DNA of 64,000 bases from contig NW_024037050.1 of assembly GCF_015706575.1 (NCBI RefSeq), positions 4,960,001 to 5,024,000 of the forward strand, in the 5' to 3' direction. Below the pieces are notes generated by a model. The model searched no databases. It was given only the letters and a program-made list of their open reading frames with translations, and was not told where the DNA came from. Each line of letters opens with the position of its first letter. The first letter of the stretch is position 1. The stretch comes from Patiria miniata. Lineage: Eukaryota; Echinodermata; Asteroidea; Valvatida; Asterinidae. Of this stretch, positions 36,101 to 45,437 are shown one piece after another. A program made the position numbers and the translations under genes.

Positions 36101-37030
36101 CGTGTACAATGCCTGTGAAAATAGACATGCTCTGAGTGTGCCAACGGAGGTGGACTCCCTATTATCGCGGTATGCGGGAAGTGTTTGTAAATCTTAAGAA
36201 GGAAAGGATGTCACAGTTTAGAAGGGCAGAAAGGAAATCACATCTATATTGTGCAGGTAAACTCTTGGTGTTTATTTCACCACTGAGTCACCTTGGCTCA
36301 CTCAGCCATGGGTGTAACTCATAGTGAACACAGCTAAACACAGCTTGGGCCAATGACAGACAGTCATCATTGGCAAACCAGGAAATATTTAGGAGAAAAT
36401 AGGAAATATGAATAATACTAAAGAATACATTCACCTATAAGTCAATATAAAACAAAGTAACCTAAGACCTAAATGAGGTCTGGGTTACTTTATAGGCTAA
36501 TCAGAAAGTGCTGCCTTTTTCAGATGTCTATTTTTCGTGAAATGTCCAGATTCATTTGCACACGTTGCGTATCAAAATTTCAATATGAAATTTCATGAAA
36601 GTTAGACATCTGAAAAAGGCAGCACTTTCTGATTAGCCTAAGACTAGTAAGAGGGTGAGTATGCTTCTATTCTAAAGCAAAAATAAACTACAATTTTTAG
36701 TACAAACTATTTTAGGCCTAAGCCTAATGTGAAAATCAAAATTTGACAAAGTTCGACATGTTTTTGTACATGGTGGAAGTGTGGCCTTTATTTACGGAGG
36801 TAGTCCAGTAAATTGGCCACATTTATGGGGCTAGACCAGACCCCGAGTCCCCGACATCGGAGTCGGACCCGGAGGGGTGGGGGAACATTTAGGCGCATTA
36901 AACAGTTAGGCTTACCTCTTTGTGCTCCTACTGCATACCTAGATAGCAAACTACATGAAATACTCAATATATTTTCATTGGAAAAGAAAGTCAAATATTT
37001 AAATGCCCCCAAAACAGGTCTTGTTGCCAT
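27194..37030 (-). CDS. CCDC90B: CCDC90/MCUR1-family mitochondrial coiled-coil protein, 8 exons
   Basis: Coding exons, in order on the minus strand: 37030-36916, 34314-34180, 33454-33351, 31802-31701, 31017-30976, 30041-29970, 28661-28547, 27252-27194. All borders are GT-AG and phases agree; the sum is 744 nt, 247 aa, close to human CCDC90B (254). The start [13 protein letters not shown] is a basic, Ser-rich probable mitochondrial targeting peptide. Next comes [19 protein letters not shown], like the family's 'LE..GF...QA' block, then [20 protein letters not shown], the best-conserved block, then coiled coil ([27 protein letters not shown]). The C-terminus is one membrane segment, [17 protein letters not shown]. 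Family members sit in the mitochondrial inner membrane; the vertebrate paralogue MCUR1 is linked to calcium-uniporter regulation. Orthology to CCDC90B rather than MCUR1 rests on length. Introns hold SINEs, MITEs and a minisatellite. Confidence 0.9.
27697..28060. mobile_element. Harbinger-like MITE, TAA target duplication
   Basis: 364 bp with ends GGCCTTTTCACACTAGA and, inverted, TCTAGTGTGAAAAGGGC, flanked by TAA on both sides (27694-27696, 28061-28063). The interior is many short direct and inverted repeats of AACCCTG/GGGTTGA. Lies in the last intron of the CCDC90-family gene. Confidence 0.85.
28800..29068 (-). mobile_element. tRNA-related SINE, diverged copy
   Basis: On the minus strand a tRNA-like head (GTGGTCCAATGGTTATGG) is followed by the conserved body (CTTGGGCAAGACACTTAA, AATGGGTACCTGTGA, CAGGGGTAATAAT) and an ATTATTATT-type tail. 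Same family as 29598-29935 and 33713-34050. In the intron between exons 6 and 7 of the CCDC90-family gene. Confidence 0.72.
29598..29935 (-). mobile_element. tRNA-related SINE with (TTA)n tail
   Basis: The minus strand starts with a tRNA-like head carrying a good B box (GGGTTCGAGTCC, about 29895) and continues with TTGAGCAAGGCACTTATTGC and AGTAAATGGGTACCTGTGA. It ends in a (TTA)n tail at 29598-29618. Located in a CCDC90-family intron. Confidence 0.8.
30089..30127. repeat. Poly-C / poly-G inverted homopolymers
   Basis: C14 is followed by an AT-rich spacer of about 13 bases and then about G13, which could fold as a G:C hairpin. Intronic. Confidence 0.8.
30519..30928. mobile_element. TTAACCCTAAC-ended repeat (copy 1)
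   Basis: About 410 bp with inverted ends TTTAACCCTAAC and TTAGGGTAAAC and repeated 'AGGATTGAGG' words inside. An inverted, diverged copy is at 54224-54934: both contain TATTTCTTGAAT.TGGTCT.TGGAGG in the corresponding orientation. It overlaps no exon. Confidence 0.65.
31051..31545 (+). mobile_element. TTAA-ended structured repeat, copy A (diverged)
   Basis: Ends TTAAAGGGAA and TTCCCTTTAA. Inner arms GTCTGGTTCCCTGAC and GGGAACCAGTCTAGC form one inverted pair, and a CGGCCG-centred palindrome follows. Three further copies lie at 54993, 60219 and 63433. This is the most diverged of the four. Lies in the intron between exons 4 and 5 of the CCDC90-family gene. Confidence 0.85.
32758..33041. repeat. 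Minisatellite, ~44-bp unit, seven copies
   Basis: ACTTGGCCTATAAACATCTA followed by TGAGAAAGTG and a T-rich spacer repeats at about 32763, 32807, 32851, 32895, 32938, 32979 and 33020. The spacer length varies by a few T. Intronic in the CCDC90-family gene. Confidence 0.92.
33713..34050 (-). mobile_element. tRNA-related SINE
   Basis: Third copy of the same SINE, same strand. The head (GGCCTCGTGGGCTGAATC) and B box (GGTTCGAGTCC) are on the right; the body word AATGGGTACCTGTGAGGG is shared with 29598-29935. In the intron between exons 2 and 3 of the CCDC90-family gene. Confidence 0.8.
34493..35102. mobile_element. TIR element with CCCTAACGTGGCGC ends
   Basis: The left end GTTCCCTAACGTGGCGCAC is inverted at the right as GCGCCACGTTAGGGTAC. 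A second direct copy of the left end lies inside at about 34713, and a second inverted one at about 35066. About 610 bp, no coding potential. Between exons 1 and 2 of the CCDC90-family gene. Confidence 0.68.
35245..35400. mobile_element. Dispersed relative of array-unit sequence
   Basis: AGTGTTCGGAGAAAAACCTG, TACATTTCAGC and a C14 run followed by CAAATTCCTGAATCCTCCCC parallel the poly-C segments of the array unit (compare 149-215), here diverged and single-copy. Confidence 0.5.
35401..36492. other. Intron sequence without recognised genes
   Basis: Within the first intron of the CCDC90-family gene. A small open frame at 36003-36197 has no recognised similarity. Contains a C10 run at about 35828. 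Confidence 0.4.
36493..36640. mobile_element. MITE with perfect ~37-bp terminal inverted repeats
   Basis: TAGGCTAATCAGAAAGTGCT and the following 17 bases are exactly inverted at the right end (to 36640). 148 bp in total. A TA target duplication is possible. Lies in the first intron of the CCDC90-family gene, about 280 bp from exon 1. Confidence 0.88.
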
Positions 37031-37423
37031 CGTAGAACTGGCACTGGACTGACAAACTTGCTGTAACTTGCGGTGATAGCCTGCACTACATGCATGACAT
37101 ACCGAGTTGCACACGTGTCTGGCTAGGCTGTGACCATTAATCTTGTATTGCGCCCTCTAGTTCTAGTTCTTTCCTTGAAGCTCGGAATATTGTACGCGGC
37201 GCTAGTTTTGTGACCATTAATCTTGTATAGCGCCCTCTAGTTCCTCCTCGAAGACAATAATTATTGGCCTACTTGCAAAATACCTTGCCAAAAAAGGAGT
37301 AAGGAACCATCAGAAAAACATGATCAAAAAAAAAGGATTTATTCTATGCTTTTAGCGATTTGCATTCTGTTTCAAATCAAAAAGTCATACGTACTCTGGC
37401 CCCCGCTCAAACTGAGGTCTGTC
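37031..37423. promoter_or_regulatory. Upstream region of the CCDC90-family gene, with 80-bp duplication
   Basis: Region between exon 1 (ATG at 37030-37028) and the Gypsy target duplication. GTGACCATTAATCTTGTAT occurs at 37130 and 37210, a partial 80-bp tandem duplication sharing GCGCCCTCTAGTTC. No TATA box could be assigned with confidence; the promoter role is inferred from position. Confidence 0.45.
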
Positions 37424-37428
37424 TCCCC

Positions 37429-37592
37429 TGAAGAAAGTTATAGACTCCGATATGTTGGGAACTATTCCAGGTTTATTAGACGACAACACGAGTTCACATA
37501 CGAACATGTAAGCGGCCATGTTAGGAGTGATGCATGCTGGGATACATGGATTAGACTTGCTACAATGCATCGATTAGATGGGAATCGCTACA
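37429..37592 (-). repeat. LTR (3' LTR of the Gypsy element)
   Basis: 164 bp, identical by eye to 48809-48972. On the internal side it is preceded (minus strand) by the purine-rich AGAAGAGAGGA (37603-37593), the expected polypurine tract. Confidence 0.93.
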
Positions 37593-38059
37593 TCCTCTCT
37601 TCTAAGTTTAGTTTTAACAATTTGAATAAAACAGCTTTATGAAATAAACATTTGTTTGATCAGTGAATTTGTAAACTGGAGTCTGGTAATTTAAAGTCTG
37701 AGTATTTCACTGATTTGAAAACACTTAATGAATATTTAAAAAACACACTGGTTATGTAAATGTACCAAGATAAACAATTACTATCCTTTCCTCTGAAAAA
37801 CAAACAGAGGGTTAAACCAATAATATAGTAAAAAAACAACAAACAAAACTCAAATGCCTTGAGTACTGAGATAGACTGTCTCAGTACTCGATGTGTGTAC
37901 AAGGGATTATTCTGCCCTCATCTTTGGAGTGTACAACACATAACACATGTTGAGTAGGCAAATGTAGTTACTAACAGTCCAGTAGTCGAGGACAGTCCAA
38001 AGTTATCAGCATGAAATTTGGAGCAACACACAAGTCCAGTGCGGGCGAAGCAATAACAG
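37593..38059 (-). other. 3' untranslated part of the Gypsy element
   Basis: About 467 bp between the end of pol and the 3' LTR, AT-rich, no reading frame of note, ending in the polypurine tract. Confidence 0.7.
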
Positions 38060-41000
38060 TCACACAAAACTGTTAAGTGTATTTAGGATTTGGCTTCGAG
38101 ATTGCCCGGAGCGAGTGAGAACTGGCTGTGGTGGAGGTGCGTGGGGGATGGCAGGCTGAGGCAGTGGATCCTGTGGCGGTAAGTAGAAGTCAGGTGAGTG
38201 TTGTTGCTGTGGAGGTGGTTCAGGGACTGGCAATAAGTGTCTCCGATTGCGGCGGTAGAGTGTGCCTTGGGCATTGACGATGTACGATCTGGGGTTTCTG
38301 GAATGCTTTTGGACAATTCCAAGCTGATCGTGCCCTTTGGGTGATTGTAGACGGACAACTTGCCCTGGTGTCAGTGGTCGGAGGGGCTTGGCAGATTTGT
38401 CGTATGAAGACTTCTGTTGCTGTTGCCTCTTGCGTAACTGTGCTGTGACGCGTGTGTAAATGGCGGGTTTAAGGAGTGGCGTCGGGGTAGGGATGGTTGT
38501 GCGAAGACGCCGTGACATGAGACGTTGGGAAGGTGAGCCAAGCTGGGGGTTGGTTGGGACATTGCGAATGTTCAGCAGGTTTCGGTAGAGGTCTGAACCG
38601 TCGCGTTTTGTCTTCTCGAGGAGTTGTTTGGCGCGCTTGACAGAGCTTTCTGCAAGGCCATTGGACTGGGGAAAATGGGGACTGCTGGTTGTATGCTGGA
38701 AGCCCCATGACTGTGCGAATTGTTTGAAGGCGAAGCAATCAAATTGTCGTGCGTTGTCACTGATAACGATGCGGGGGATTCCATGGATGGAAAATTGTCT
38801 CTTGAGTACCTCAATGACTGTAGAGGCACAGGTGTTGTCGAGTGAAGCGAAGTCAAACCAGCCGGAGTATGAGTCACCAAGGGCTAGGTAATCCATACCG
38901 TTCCAATGGAAAAGGTCAACTCCAATGTGTTCCCATGGTAGGCTGGGTGGGGGGTAGCTTTTCAGTGGTTCTTTCTGTTGATGGGCTTTGGTAGCGTTGC
39001 AAACTGTGCATCCAGAGACGGACTGCTCGATATCAAGGCACATTGATGGCCAGTAAACTACATCTCTGGCTCTGCGTTTGGTAGCCTCGATGCCTGGGTG
39101 ACCTTCATGCAGTATTTGGATGTATTCTGCGCGTAGTGACTTGGGAATGATGGCCTTATGTCCCTTTAAGATGATACCGCGGTCGAGAACCAGTTCATCT
39201 CTGAACGCGAAGTAGGGGTGGGCCTTTGGTGGGGCATTGTTGATATGCGAAGGCCATCCGCGACTGATGACATCAGTGAGCTGTTGCATGGCAGAGTCAC
39301 AGGCAGTTGCTTTCTTGAGCTGTTCAAGTCGCATGTCAGAGATTGACAGGAGGGTCATGACTTGCAGGTCATCAGTTTCAGTACCGGTCGTTGTCAAGGG
39401 TGCACGTGACAAAGTGTCGGCAAGGAACAATTCTTTTCCTTTCTTGTACACGAGGGTGATGTTATACCTCTGTAACCGGAGAAGCATGCGTTGAAGCCGC
39501 GCAGGGGCACTCAGCAGAGGCTTTTTGACGATGGTGACCAATGGTTGGTGGTCAGTTTCGACTACGATGTCTTTACCGTATATGTAGTCGTGGAACTTGG
39601 TGCAGGCAAACACAACTGCAAGCAGTTCTTTTTCAATCTGTGCGTAGCGTTGTTCAGTGTCACTCATGGTACGTGAAGCATACGCGACAGGGGCACCCTC
39701 TTGTAGGCAGGCTGCGCCAAGGCCAAACTTGGAGGCATCGCAGGTCAACGTGACTGGCTTGCGGACATCAAAGTACGTGAGTGTCGGCGCATTAGCAATC
39801 TTGTCCTTGATTGCTAGAAATGCGGCATTGTGTTGCTCTAGCCAGCACCAATGGATGTCACTATGTGTGAGCTCGCGTAGTGGGGCTGTTAAGTCGCTCA
39901 AGTTGGGTACAAACTTGGCCAGGTATGTCACCATGCCAAGAAAGCGTTGTAGGGCAGTAACGTCGTTGGGTGGAGGCATGTCGGTGATAGCACTGACTTT
40001 GGCTGGGTCAGGCTTAAGACCACTGGCGGTGAAGACGTGACCGACATATGAGACTTGTTCAAGACCGAAGCGGCACTTTGTGGGGTTAAGGCGCATGTTG
40101 ATTTTGCGTATCCGATCAAGGACAGTTTTGAGGTTTCGATCATGTTCCTCTTTAGTGCGTCCACCAACTAGTATGTCATCTACGATGATGGAGCATGGCA
40201 GATCGGCGAATATCTGCTCCATGGTTCTCTGGTACACATCGGAGGCAGAACAGAGGCCGTAGGGCATGCGAAGATAGCGGTATCTGCCATATGGCGTGCT
40301 GAATGTAGTCAGCAGTGATGATTCGTAATCCAAGGGGATCTGCCAGAACGAGCATTTAGCATCAAGCACTGAGAAAACTGTCGCACCATCCATCTTGGCA
40401 GCGACTTCCTCTACTGTTCGGGTAGGGTGGTGTGGGCGTTTCAGTGCTTCGTTAAGGTCGCGAGGGTCGATGCATAAGCGGATTTCTTCGCTGTTTTTCT
40501 TATGAGTCGCGACCATGGAGGAAACCCAGTCTGTCGGTTCGGAGACTGGAGTGATCACGCCTAGGGTAGTCATCCGCTGCAGTTCGGACTTGACCTTGTC
40601 TTGCATTGCAGCAGGGATGCGACGTGGGGGTCGGACAACCGGCGTAGCATTGGGGTCTATGGTCATGGTGTAGATGACTGGTAGTGACCCGAGCGAGCTG
40701 TCAAACAGGTCTTCGTAGTCTTTGAAGACTTGAGGCGATGTGGTGTCATTGGAGACATGGTAAACCAAGTTGTTGACAGACAGCAGGCCTAGACGGAGGC
40801 AATCGGTTAAGCCGAGGATAGCTTTCACTTGTGTGTCAACAATGTGAAAGTCAATATTGTGGTCAGTCAGCGATGAGTCAATGCGACATGGCAGTGTAGC
40901 TAGTCCAACTGTGTGGAGCTCGGTTCCTCCATAAGCGATGAGCTTGGTTGACTTTGAATTATCAATGGACTTAGGTGGTGCGATGACGTTGTAAACATGC

Positions 41001-41986
41001 ATGGGCAGGACGTTACAACGTGCACCAGTGTCAAGTTGGACAGGAACGTGTGTGTTATTCACCACAAGCGTAGCGTGGATGTCATGTTTCAAGTTCAAGT
41101 TGGTGTTGTCCACGGCTCGAACGTAAAATAATTCTTGCTCATCCACGGCAGGTTCGTCTTCCTCCGAGTATGAATCGGGGTTTACTGTGTAGACGTGGCG
41201 GCTGCTTCTGCAGTAATCAGCATAGTGATTCTTTTTGTTACATTTGTGGCAAGTCTTGCCGTAGGCTGGGCATTCGCGCCTCTTGTGAAAAGTTCCACAA
41301 TTTCCACAAGGTTTTCTGGGCTTTTGCTGCTGTGTAGAACTACTGCGTGCAGATGTCTGCCGTTGATTTGACCATGTTGGTCTGTTTGGGCGTTGAGCTT
41401 GTTTCTTTTTGAAAGCGTTGACAGTGGTATTTGATCCATCCATTGTGCTGGTAGAGGCTGACAACATCTTTGCCTGATCACCTGCGAGCTGCATTGATTG
41501 TGCAAGTTCCACTGTGCGCTTGAGGTCAAGTTTGTCCTCTGGTTGGGCAAGCAGGGATTTCTGGATGCGTTCATTCTGCACGCCACACACAAGTCTGTCT
41601 CTCAGCATTTCATCAAGGTTTTGGCCAAACTTGCAGTCACTGGCCAGTGCACGTAGTGCTGCTAAATATTCGGCGATTGATTCACCAGATCGCCGACAGC
41701 GGCTGTTGAATTGAAAGCGAGCAATGATGCTAGACTTTGTGGGTTTGAAATGCTTCTCAAGTCTGTCCACTAGTTCTTGATATGTAGCTTCGTTTGGTTT
41801 CTTAGGGGCAAGAAGATCGCTAATCAGCTTATATGTTTGTGAACCAACGACAGAGTTGAGTATGGCCCTTTTGCGTGCTGCGTCGGAGATATTGTTCGCC
41901 GCGAAATATTCGCCGAGACGATCAGTGTACATTTCCCATGTCTCTTTCTTTTCACAAAACTCTCCAATATTGCTGAAAGTAGCCAT
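38060..41986 (-). CDS. Gag-pol polyprotein of the Gypsy element (fossil)
   Basis: A single frame of about 1308 codons from the ATG at 41986-41984. In order: gag capsid-like region; two CCHC-type zinc knuckles at about residues 225-258; aspartic protease with DTG at about 317; reverse transcriptase around 450-620; RNase H from about 745; integrase with HHCC zinc finger near 960 and DDE core about 1020-1115; and a basic C-terminal tail. The frame is open another 22 codons upstream, but those come from the end of the nested transposon and are not gag. There is no envelope frame. Confidence 0.92.
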   Translation of the reverse strand: MATFSNIGEFCEKKETWEMYTDRLGEYFAANNISDAARKRAILNSVVGSQTYKLISDLLAPKKPNEATYQELVDRLEKHFKPTKSSIIARFQFNSRCRRSGESIAEYLAALRALASDCKFGQNLDEMLRDRLVCGVQNERIQKSLLAQPEDKLDLKRTVELAQSMQLAGDQAKMLSASTSTMDGSNTTVNAFKKKQAQRPNRPTWSNQRQTSARSSSTQQQKPRKPCGNCGTFHKRRECPAYGKTCHKCNKKNHYADYCRSSRHVYTVNPDSYSEEDEPAVDEQELFYVRAVDNTNLNLKHDIHATLVVNNTHVPVQLDTGARCNVLPMHVYNVIAPPKSIDNSKSTKLIAYGGTELHTVGLATLPCRIDSSLTDHNIDFHIVDTQVKAILGLTDCLRLGLLSVNNLVYHVSNDTTSPQVFKDYEDLFDSSLGSLPVIYTMTIDPNATPVVRPPRRIPAAMQDKVKSELQRMTTLGVITPVSEPTDWVSSMVATHKKNSEEIRLCIDPRDLNEALKRPHHPTRTVEEVAAKMDGATVFSVLDAKCSFWQIPLDYESSLLTTFSTPYGRYRYLRMPYGLCSASDVYQRTMEQIFADLPCSIIVDDILVGGRTKEEHDRNLKTVLDRIRKINMRLNPTKCRFGLEQVSYVGHVFTASGLKPDPAKVSAITDMPPPNDVTALQRFLGMVTYLAKFVPNLSDLTAPLRELTHSDIHWCWLEQHNAAFLAIKDKIANAPTLTYFDVRKPVTLTCDASKFGLGAACLQEGAPVAYASRTMSDTEQRYAQIEKELLAVVFACTKFHDYIYGKDIVVETDHQPLVTIVKKPLLSAPARLQRMLLRLQRYNITLVYKKGKELFLADTLSRAPLTTTGTETDDLQVMTLLSISDMRLEQLKKATACDSAMQQLTDVISRGWPSHINNAPPKAHPYFAFRDELVLDRGIILKGHKAIIPKSLRAEYIQILHEGHPGIEATKRRARDVVYWPSMCLDIEQSVSGCTVCNATKAHQQKEPLKSYPPPSLPWEHIGVDLFHWNGMDYLALGDSYSGWFDFASLDNTCASTVIEVLKRQFSIHGIPRIVISDNARQFDCFAFKQFAQSWGFQHTTSSPHFPQSNGLAESSVKRAKQLLEKTKRDGSDLYRNLLNIRNVPTNPQLGSPSQRLMSRRLRTTIPTPTPLLKPAIYTRVTAQLRKRQQQQKSSYDKSAKPLRPLTPGQVVRLQSPKGHDQLGIVQKHSRNPRSYIVNAQGTLYRRNRRHLLPVPEPPPQQQHSPDFYLPPQDPLPQPAIPHAPPPQPVLTRSGQSRSQILNTLNSFV

Positions 41987-42144
41987 AAGGTTTATCGCAA
42001 ATACAAACCGCAAAGGATCATGGGGCTGCAATCGGAGCAACAGCGCCATCACACGGCAGTGGCAAAACAGCTTTTACACGGTCGTGCGGTGTGACGCGGT
42101 GTTTCTTGGCTGCTGATTTTTAATTTTCTGACGTTTTTCTTTCG

Positions 42145-44221
42145 ATGGGAGGTGGTGATCATTGTGCTGTTTTGGGTTGCAATAATGACCGACGGTATCC
42201 AGAAAGGTATGATCTTACTTATACATAAATCAATTGTTTTGTGAACTACAGTTGTACAGAATAAAAGATGGTCTCACGAAAGTACATGTGGCTTGCAGTT
42301 CCGAGCGACGCGATCGTCGACCGGCACGCGGCTGGGGAAACACGAGACATCGACACCCTGCACTAATTTGTCAGCCAATGCATTTAAAGTTCTGTGCCCC
42401 TCAAAAGCTCCCTTTTATGGCTCATTTCTTATTGGAAAGATATGTGGCTTTTACAGACATGTAATGGTTTTTTTTTTCTGTCAGCGAATGATGTTTTATT
42501 TTTTTACAGACAGTTTAATGATTGCTTATTCTGATCACGAAAATTAAAAAAAAAAATTCATGTTTGATGCATATATTTATTTTCAATGATAAGCCTAGCT
42601 AAACTAACCTACTCAATTTATTTACTTATGAAATATGTTTGACTTTGAGAAGTTTTGAATTGTTTTTTTTTTTTTTTTAAATCATCAAATAATATAATAA
42701 TAACTATTTTATATTTCCCCTTCTCTTCATAGATATGTCATCAAAGAGCATGTAAACACACTCAGGTTCCACTCGTGCAGGGATAAGAAATACTTCCCTC
42801 TCTGGACCCGACTGATCCAACGGATGGATTTCAAAGTAAAGGCATCGACTACAGTCTGCAGCAACCACTTTAAATATGGCCAGCCATATCCTGATGATCT
42901 CCACCCGTCTTTATTTTTGAGAGGATACAACCTTCCCGAGACACCAAAAAGGGCACCGGTGAAGAGGCGAGCATTAGATGTAACTACGCCTCAGCCTAAG
43001 AAAATCAGAACTTTGCCGTACAGGTCAATAGGTATCCAGGTAAACCCCGATGATATTGACGATGTCAAAGCACTGGAGAATGATCACAACTACGCGAATC
43101 TCCCTTTCCGTAACAGGCCCGTCAGTCCAGTATATGTAGCCCACCTAGAAGAGGAACTTGCTAAACTAACAGACAACTGTGGAGAACTTAAGCAAAATCT
43201 TCTTGAATCCAAGAGTAACATTGACAAACTTAAACTTGAAGCCCAAGCTAAAACAAAACAGAGATTTTCCATCAGAGATATTTGCCACTCAAATGAACTC
43301 ATTAAACTCTATACTGGACTCCCCAGTTATCAGCTTTTTGAATGGCTTTTTGAAGAAATTAAGCCACACACTAAGAACATGCACTACTACAAGGGCAAAA
43401 CATCAGCTGAAGACAAAGCCTACCAGCTAAAGAACAATGATAAACCAGGGCGGAAGCGGTCACAAGCTTTAGAAGATGAACTATTCATGACACTAATGAA
43501 GCTTCGTCTTAATCTCAGAGAAGATGATCTGGCCTTCCGATTTGGAGTTTCTCAGAGCACCGTGTCTCAGGTTATATCGACCTGGCTCCCCTTCTTAGAC
43601 AGAGAGCTTAAAGCATTCATAGACTGGCCTACTGAAGAAGACATCTACAAATACTACCCTCAATGCTTCCACAAATACAAGGGAACAGTGCGCTGCATTA
43701 TAGACTGCACGGAGATTCAGATCGAGCGACCCTCCTTAGCGGCATCCAATTCACAAGTGTACAGCCAGTACAAGTCACGGCCAACATTAAAGTGCCTTGT
43801 TGGAATTACACCAGGGGGTACAATCTCCTTCATTTCTAAACCAACAGGAGGCAACACGTCAGACAAGAAGATTGTCAAGATGACAAACATCATAGATCAC
43901 CTTGAGCCCAATGACATTCTTATGGCTGACCGGGGCTTCAACATCCAGGAACTCTTGCTGCACAAGCAAGTCAAGCTTGTCATTCCTCCTTTCATGCGTA
44001 CAACAACTAGTACATCCCAGTTTACCGAGTCGGAGGATACAAAGACCAAGACAGTTGCCAATGCTCGTATTCATGTTGAGAGGGCGATTGGAAGACTAAA
44101 GGAGTTTTCCATACTACAAGGGCCAATTCCACTAACTATGATTGATCTCATGGAATCGGCCCTCGTAGTATGTGCTGCTATAGTCAACCTTCAGCCTGTT
44201 CTCGTCCCTCTGACTTCATAG
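42145..44221 (+). CDS. THAP-domain DDE transposase (IS5/Harbinger-related, ISL2EU-like)
   Basis: Two coding exons, 42145-42206 and 42733-44221, joined across a GT-AG intron, give 516 aa. The first exon codes MGGGDHCAVLGCNNDRRYPE, start of a THAP zinc finger; ligands are C7, C12, C63 and H66 (TTVCSNHF), so the finger is only complete after splicing. A basic linker and a coiled coil (about 155-200) follow, then a helix-turn-helix (about 277-310, FRFGVSQSTVSQVISTW) and a DDE_Tnp_4-type catalytic core with D about 344 (IIDCTEIQIERPS), D about 420 (MADRGF) and E about 470 (HVERAIGRLKEF). The start is 158 bp from the left terminus. Expected role: binds the termini and cuts and joins DNA. No stops or shifts seen, so it could be active. 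Confidence 0.88.
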
Positions 44222-45437
44222 AAAACAATGCAAAACTTAAGACTTCAAAGGAGTGAGATTCAGTTCACCTTTTCTTAAGGTATATTTTGTTCATTCTATC
44301 TCAAGGGCTGTATGCAAAACAAACCAAATTACAAATGGCATTAATCTACATGAACGGTTTTCACTAATGTTAAATGATAATAGAAATTATATCATGTACA
44401 TGTAATAACTTTTGCAGGTTCATAAAAATAAAAGACATGTTTAAACGTACATGTACTTGTAAATAAAATATGGAACAAAGTTGCATACAATATGGATGTA
44501 GAAAATGGCAAATTTAAATTAAGAATTCATGTTTTATAATAGCACATTGTTTAGAAATGCATCTGTGTCTCTTGACAAGAGTTGGACTAGTAGTTAAAAA
44601 AAAATGGCAAATGTAAAAAACAAAACAAAACAAAACCTGCCAAATGCAAGCACAGTCTTGTAACTAGAGTTGTATGAACAGTTTTCCAAAATATCAGTGC
44701 ATTTGACCTATGTCTCTTAATAAAAAAAAAAATAGCTGAGTCTCAGAACGACAGTTGGAATAAATAGGTGAAAGTAAATTGGCAAATATGAGCTGTGTTT
44801 CTTCATTAAACAGCTGGCAATGGTGAGCATATTCTCGTAAAAAAAAAGAGTTTCCTAAATATAATTTTAAAAATTGGCAAATGTGGGCTGTGTCTCTTGA
44901 ATAACTGGCGGCCCCGACATTGGGACAAATTTACTTGGATGAATACAAGAAATCCTGTTGCAAATAAAAATAATTTATAAAATACACAACTGTTATTTAC
45001 ATACATGGCATGTACCTTGTTCATATTATTCATGCACATCTGAAGATTAAACATTAAAGTAAACCTATGTTTTGTAAACTGTACAATACTTGTAAACATG
45101 CATTAAAATTATACGAACACATGTATGCCTCTTTCCCAGTACACTTTCGGATTGTACCTTTTTATACTGAATGAATTCACTGGACTGTTGGTGTATGACG
45201 GTCTAAAGCAGGGGCATGAGTGACCATTGATAAAAACAAATGACAACGGTGCATAAAAGCTGAACTTTGGAAATATCCTACTTTTGTACACAGCAAGCGA
45301 GGGAAAAATCCTGAAATATCCAAAACAGAAAATTTCCCCAAAACAATGCACTTTAACCTTTTTGATTTTTTTGTCCCCCCCCCTTTCATTTATTTATTCA
45401 TTGTTTGTTTTTGGGTGTGGTTTTTGACCTAGCTAAC
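44222..45437. other. Intergenic space between the convergent transposon genes
   Basis: AT-rich, with plus-strand polyadenylation-type AATAAA words near 44427 and 44461. Contains a degenerate repeat, TGTCTCTT...TGGCAAAT, seen about four times between 44560 and 44900. No gene. Confidence 0.5.

Noticed and set aside
38083-41714. Several smaller open frames within the gag-pol and transposon genes
   Set aside because: They are shadows of the main frames on the other strand or in other phases.
41987-42052. The 22 codons ahead of gag as part of the Gypsy protein
   Set aside because: They lie within the terminal region of the nested DNA transposon.
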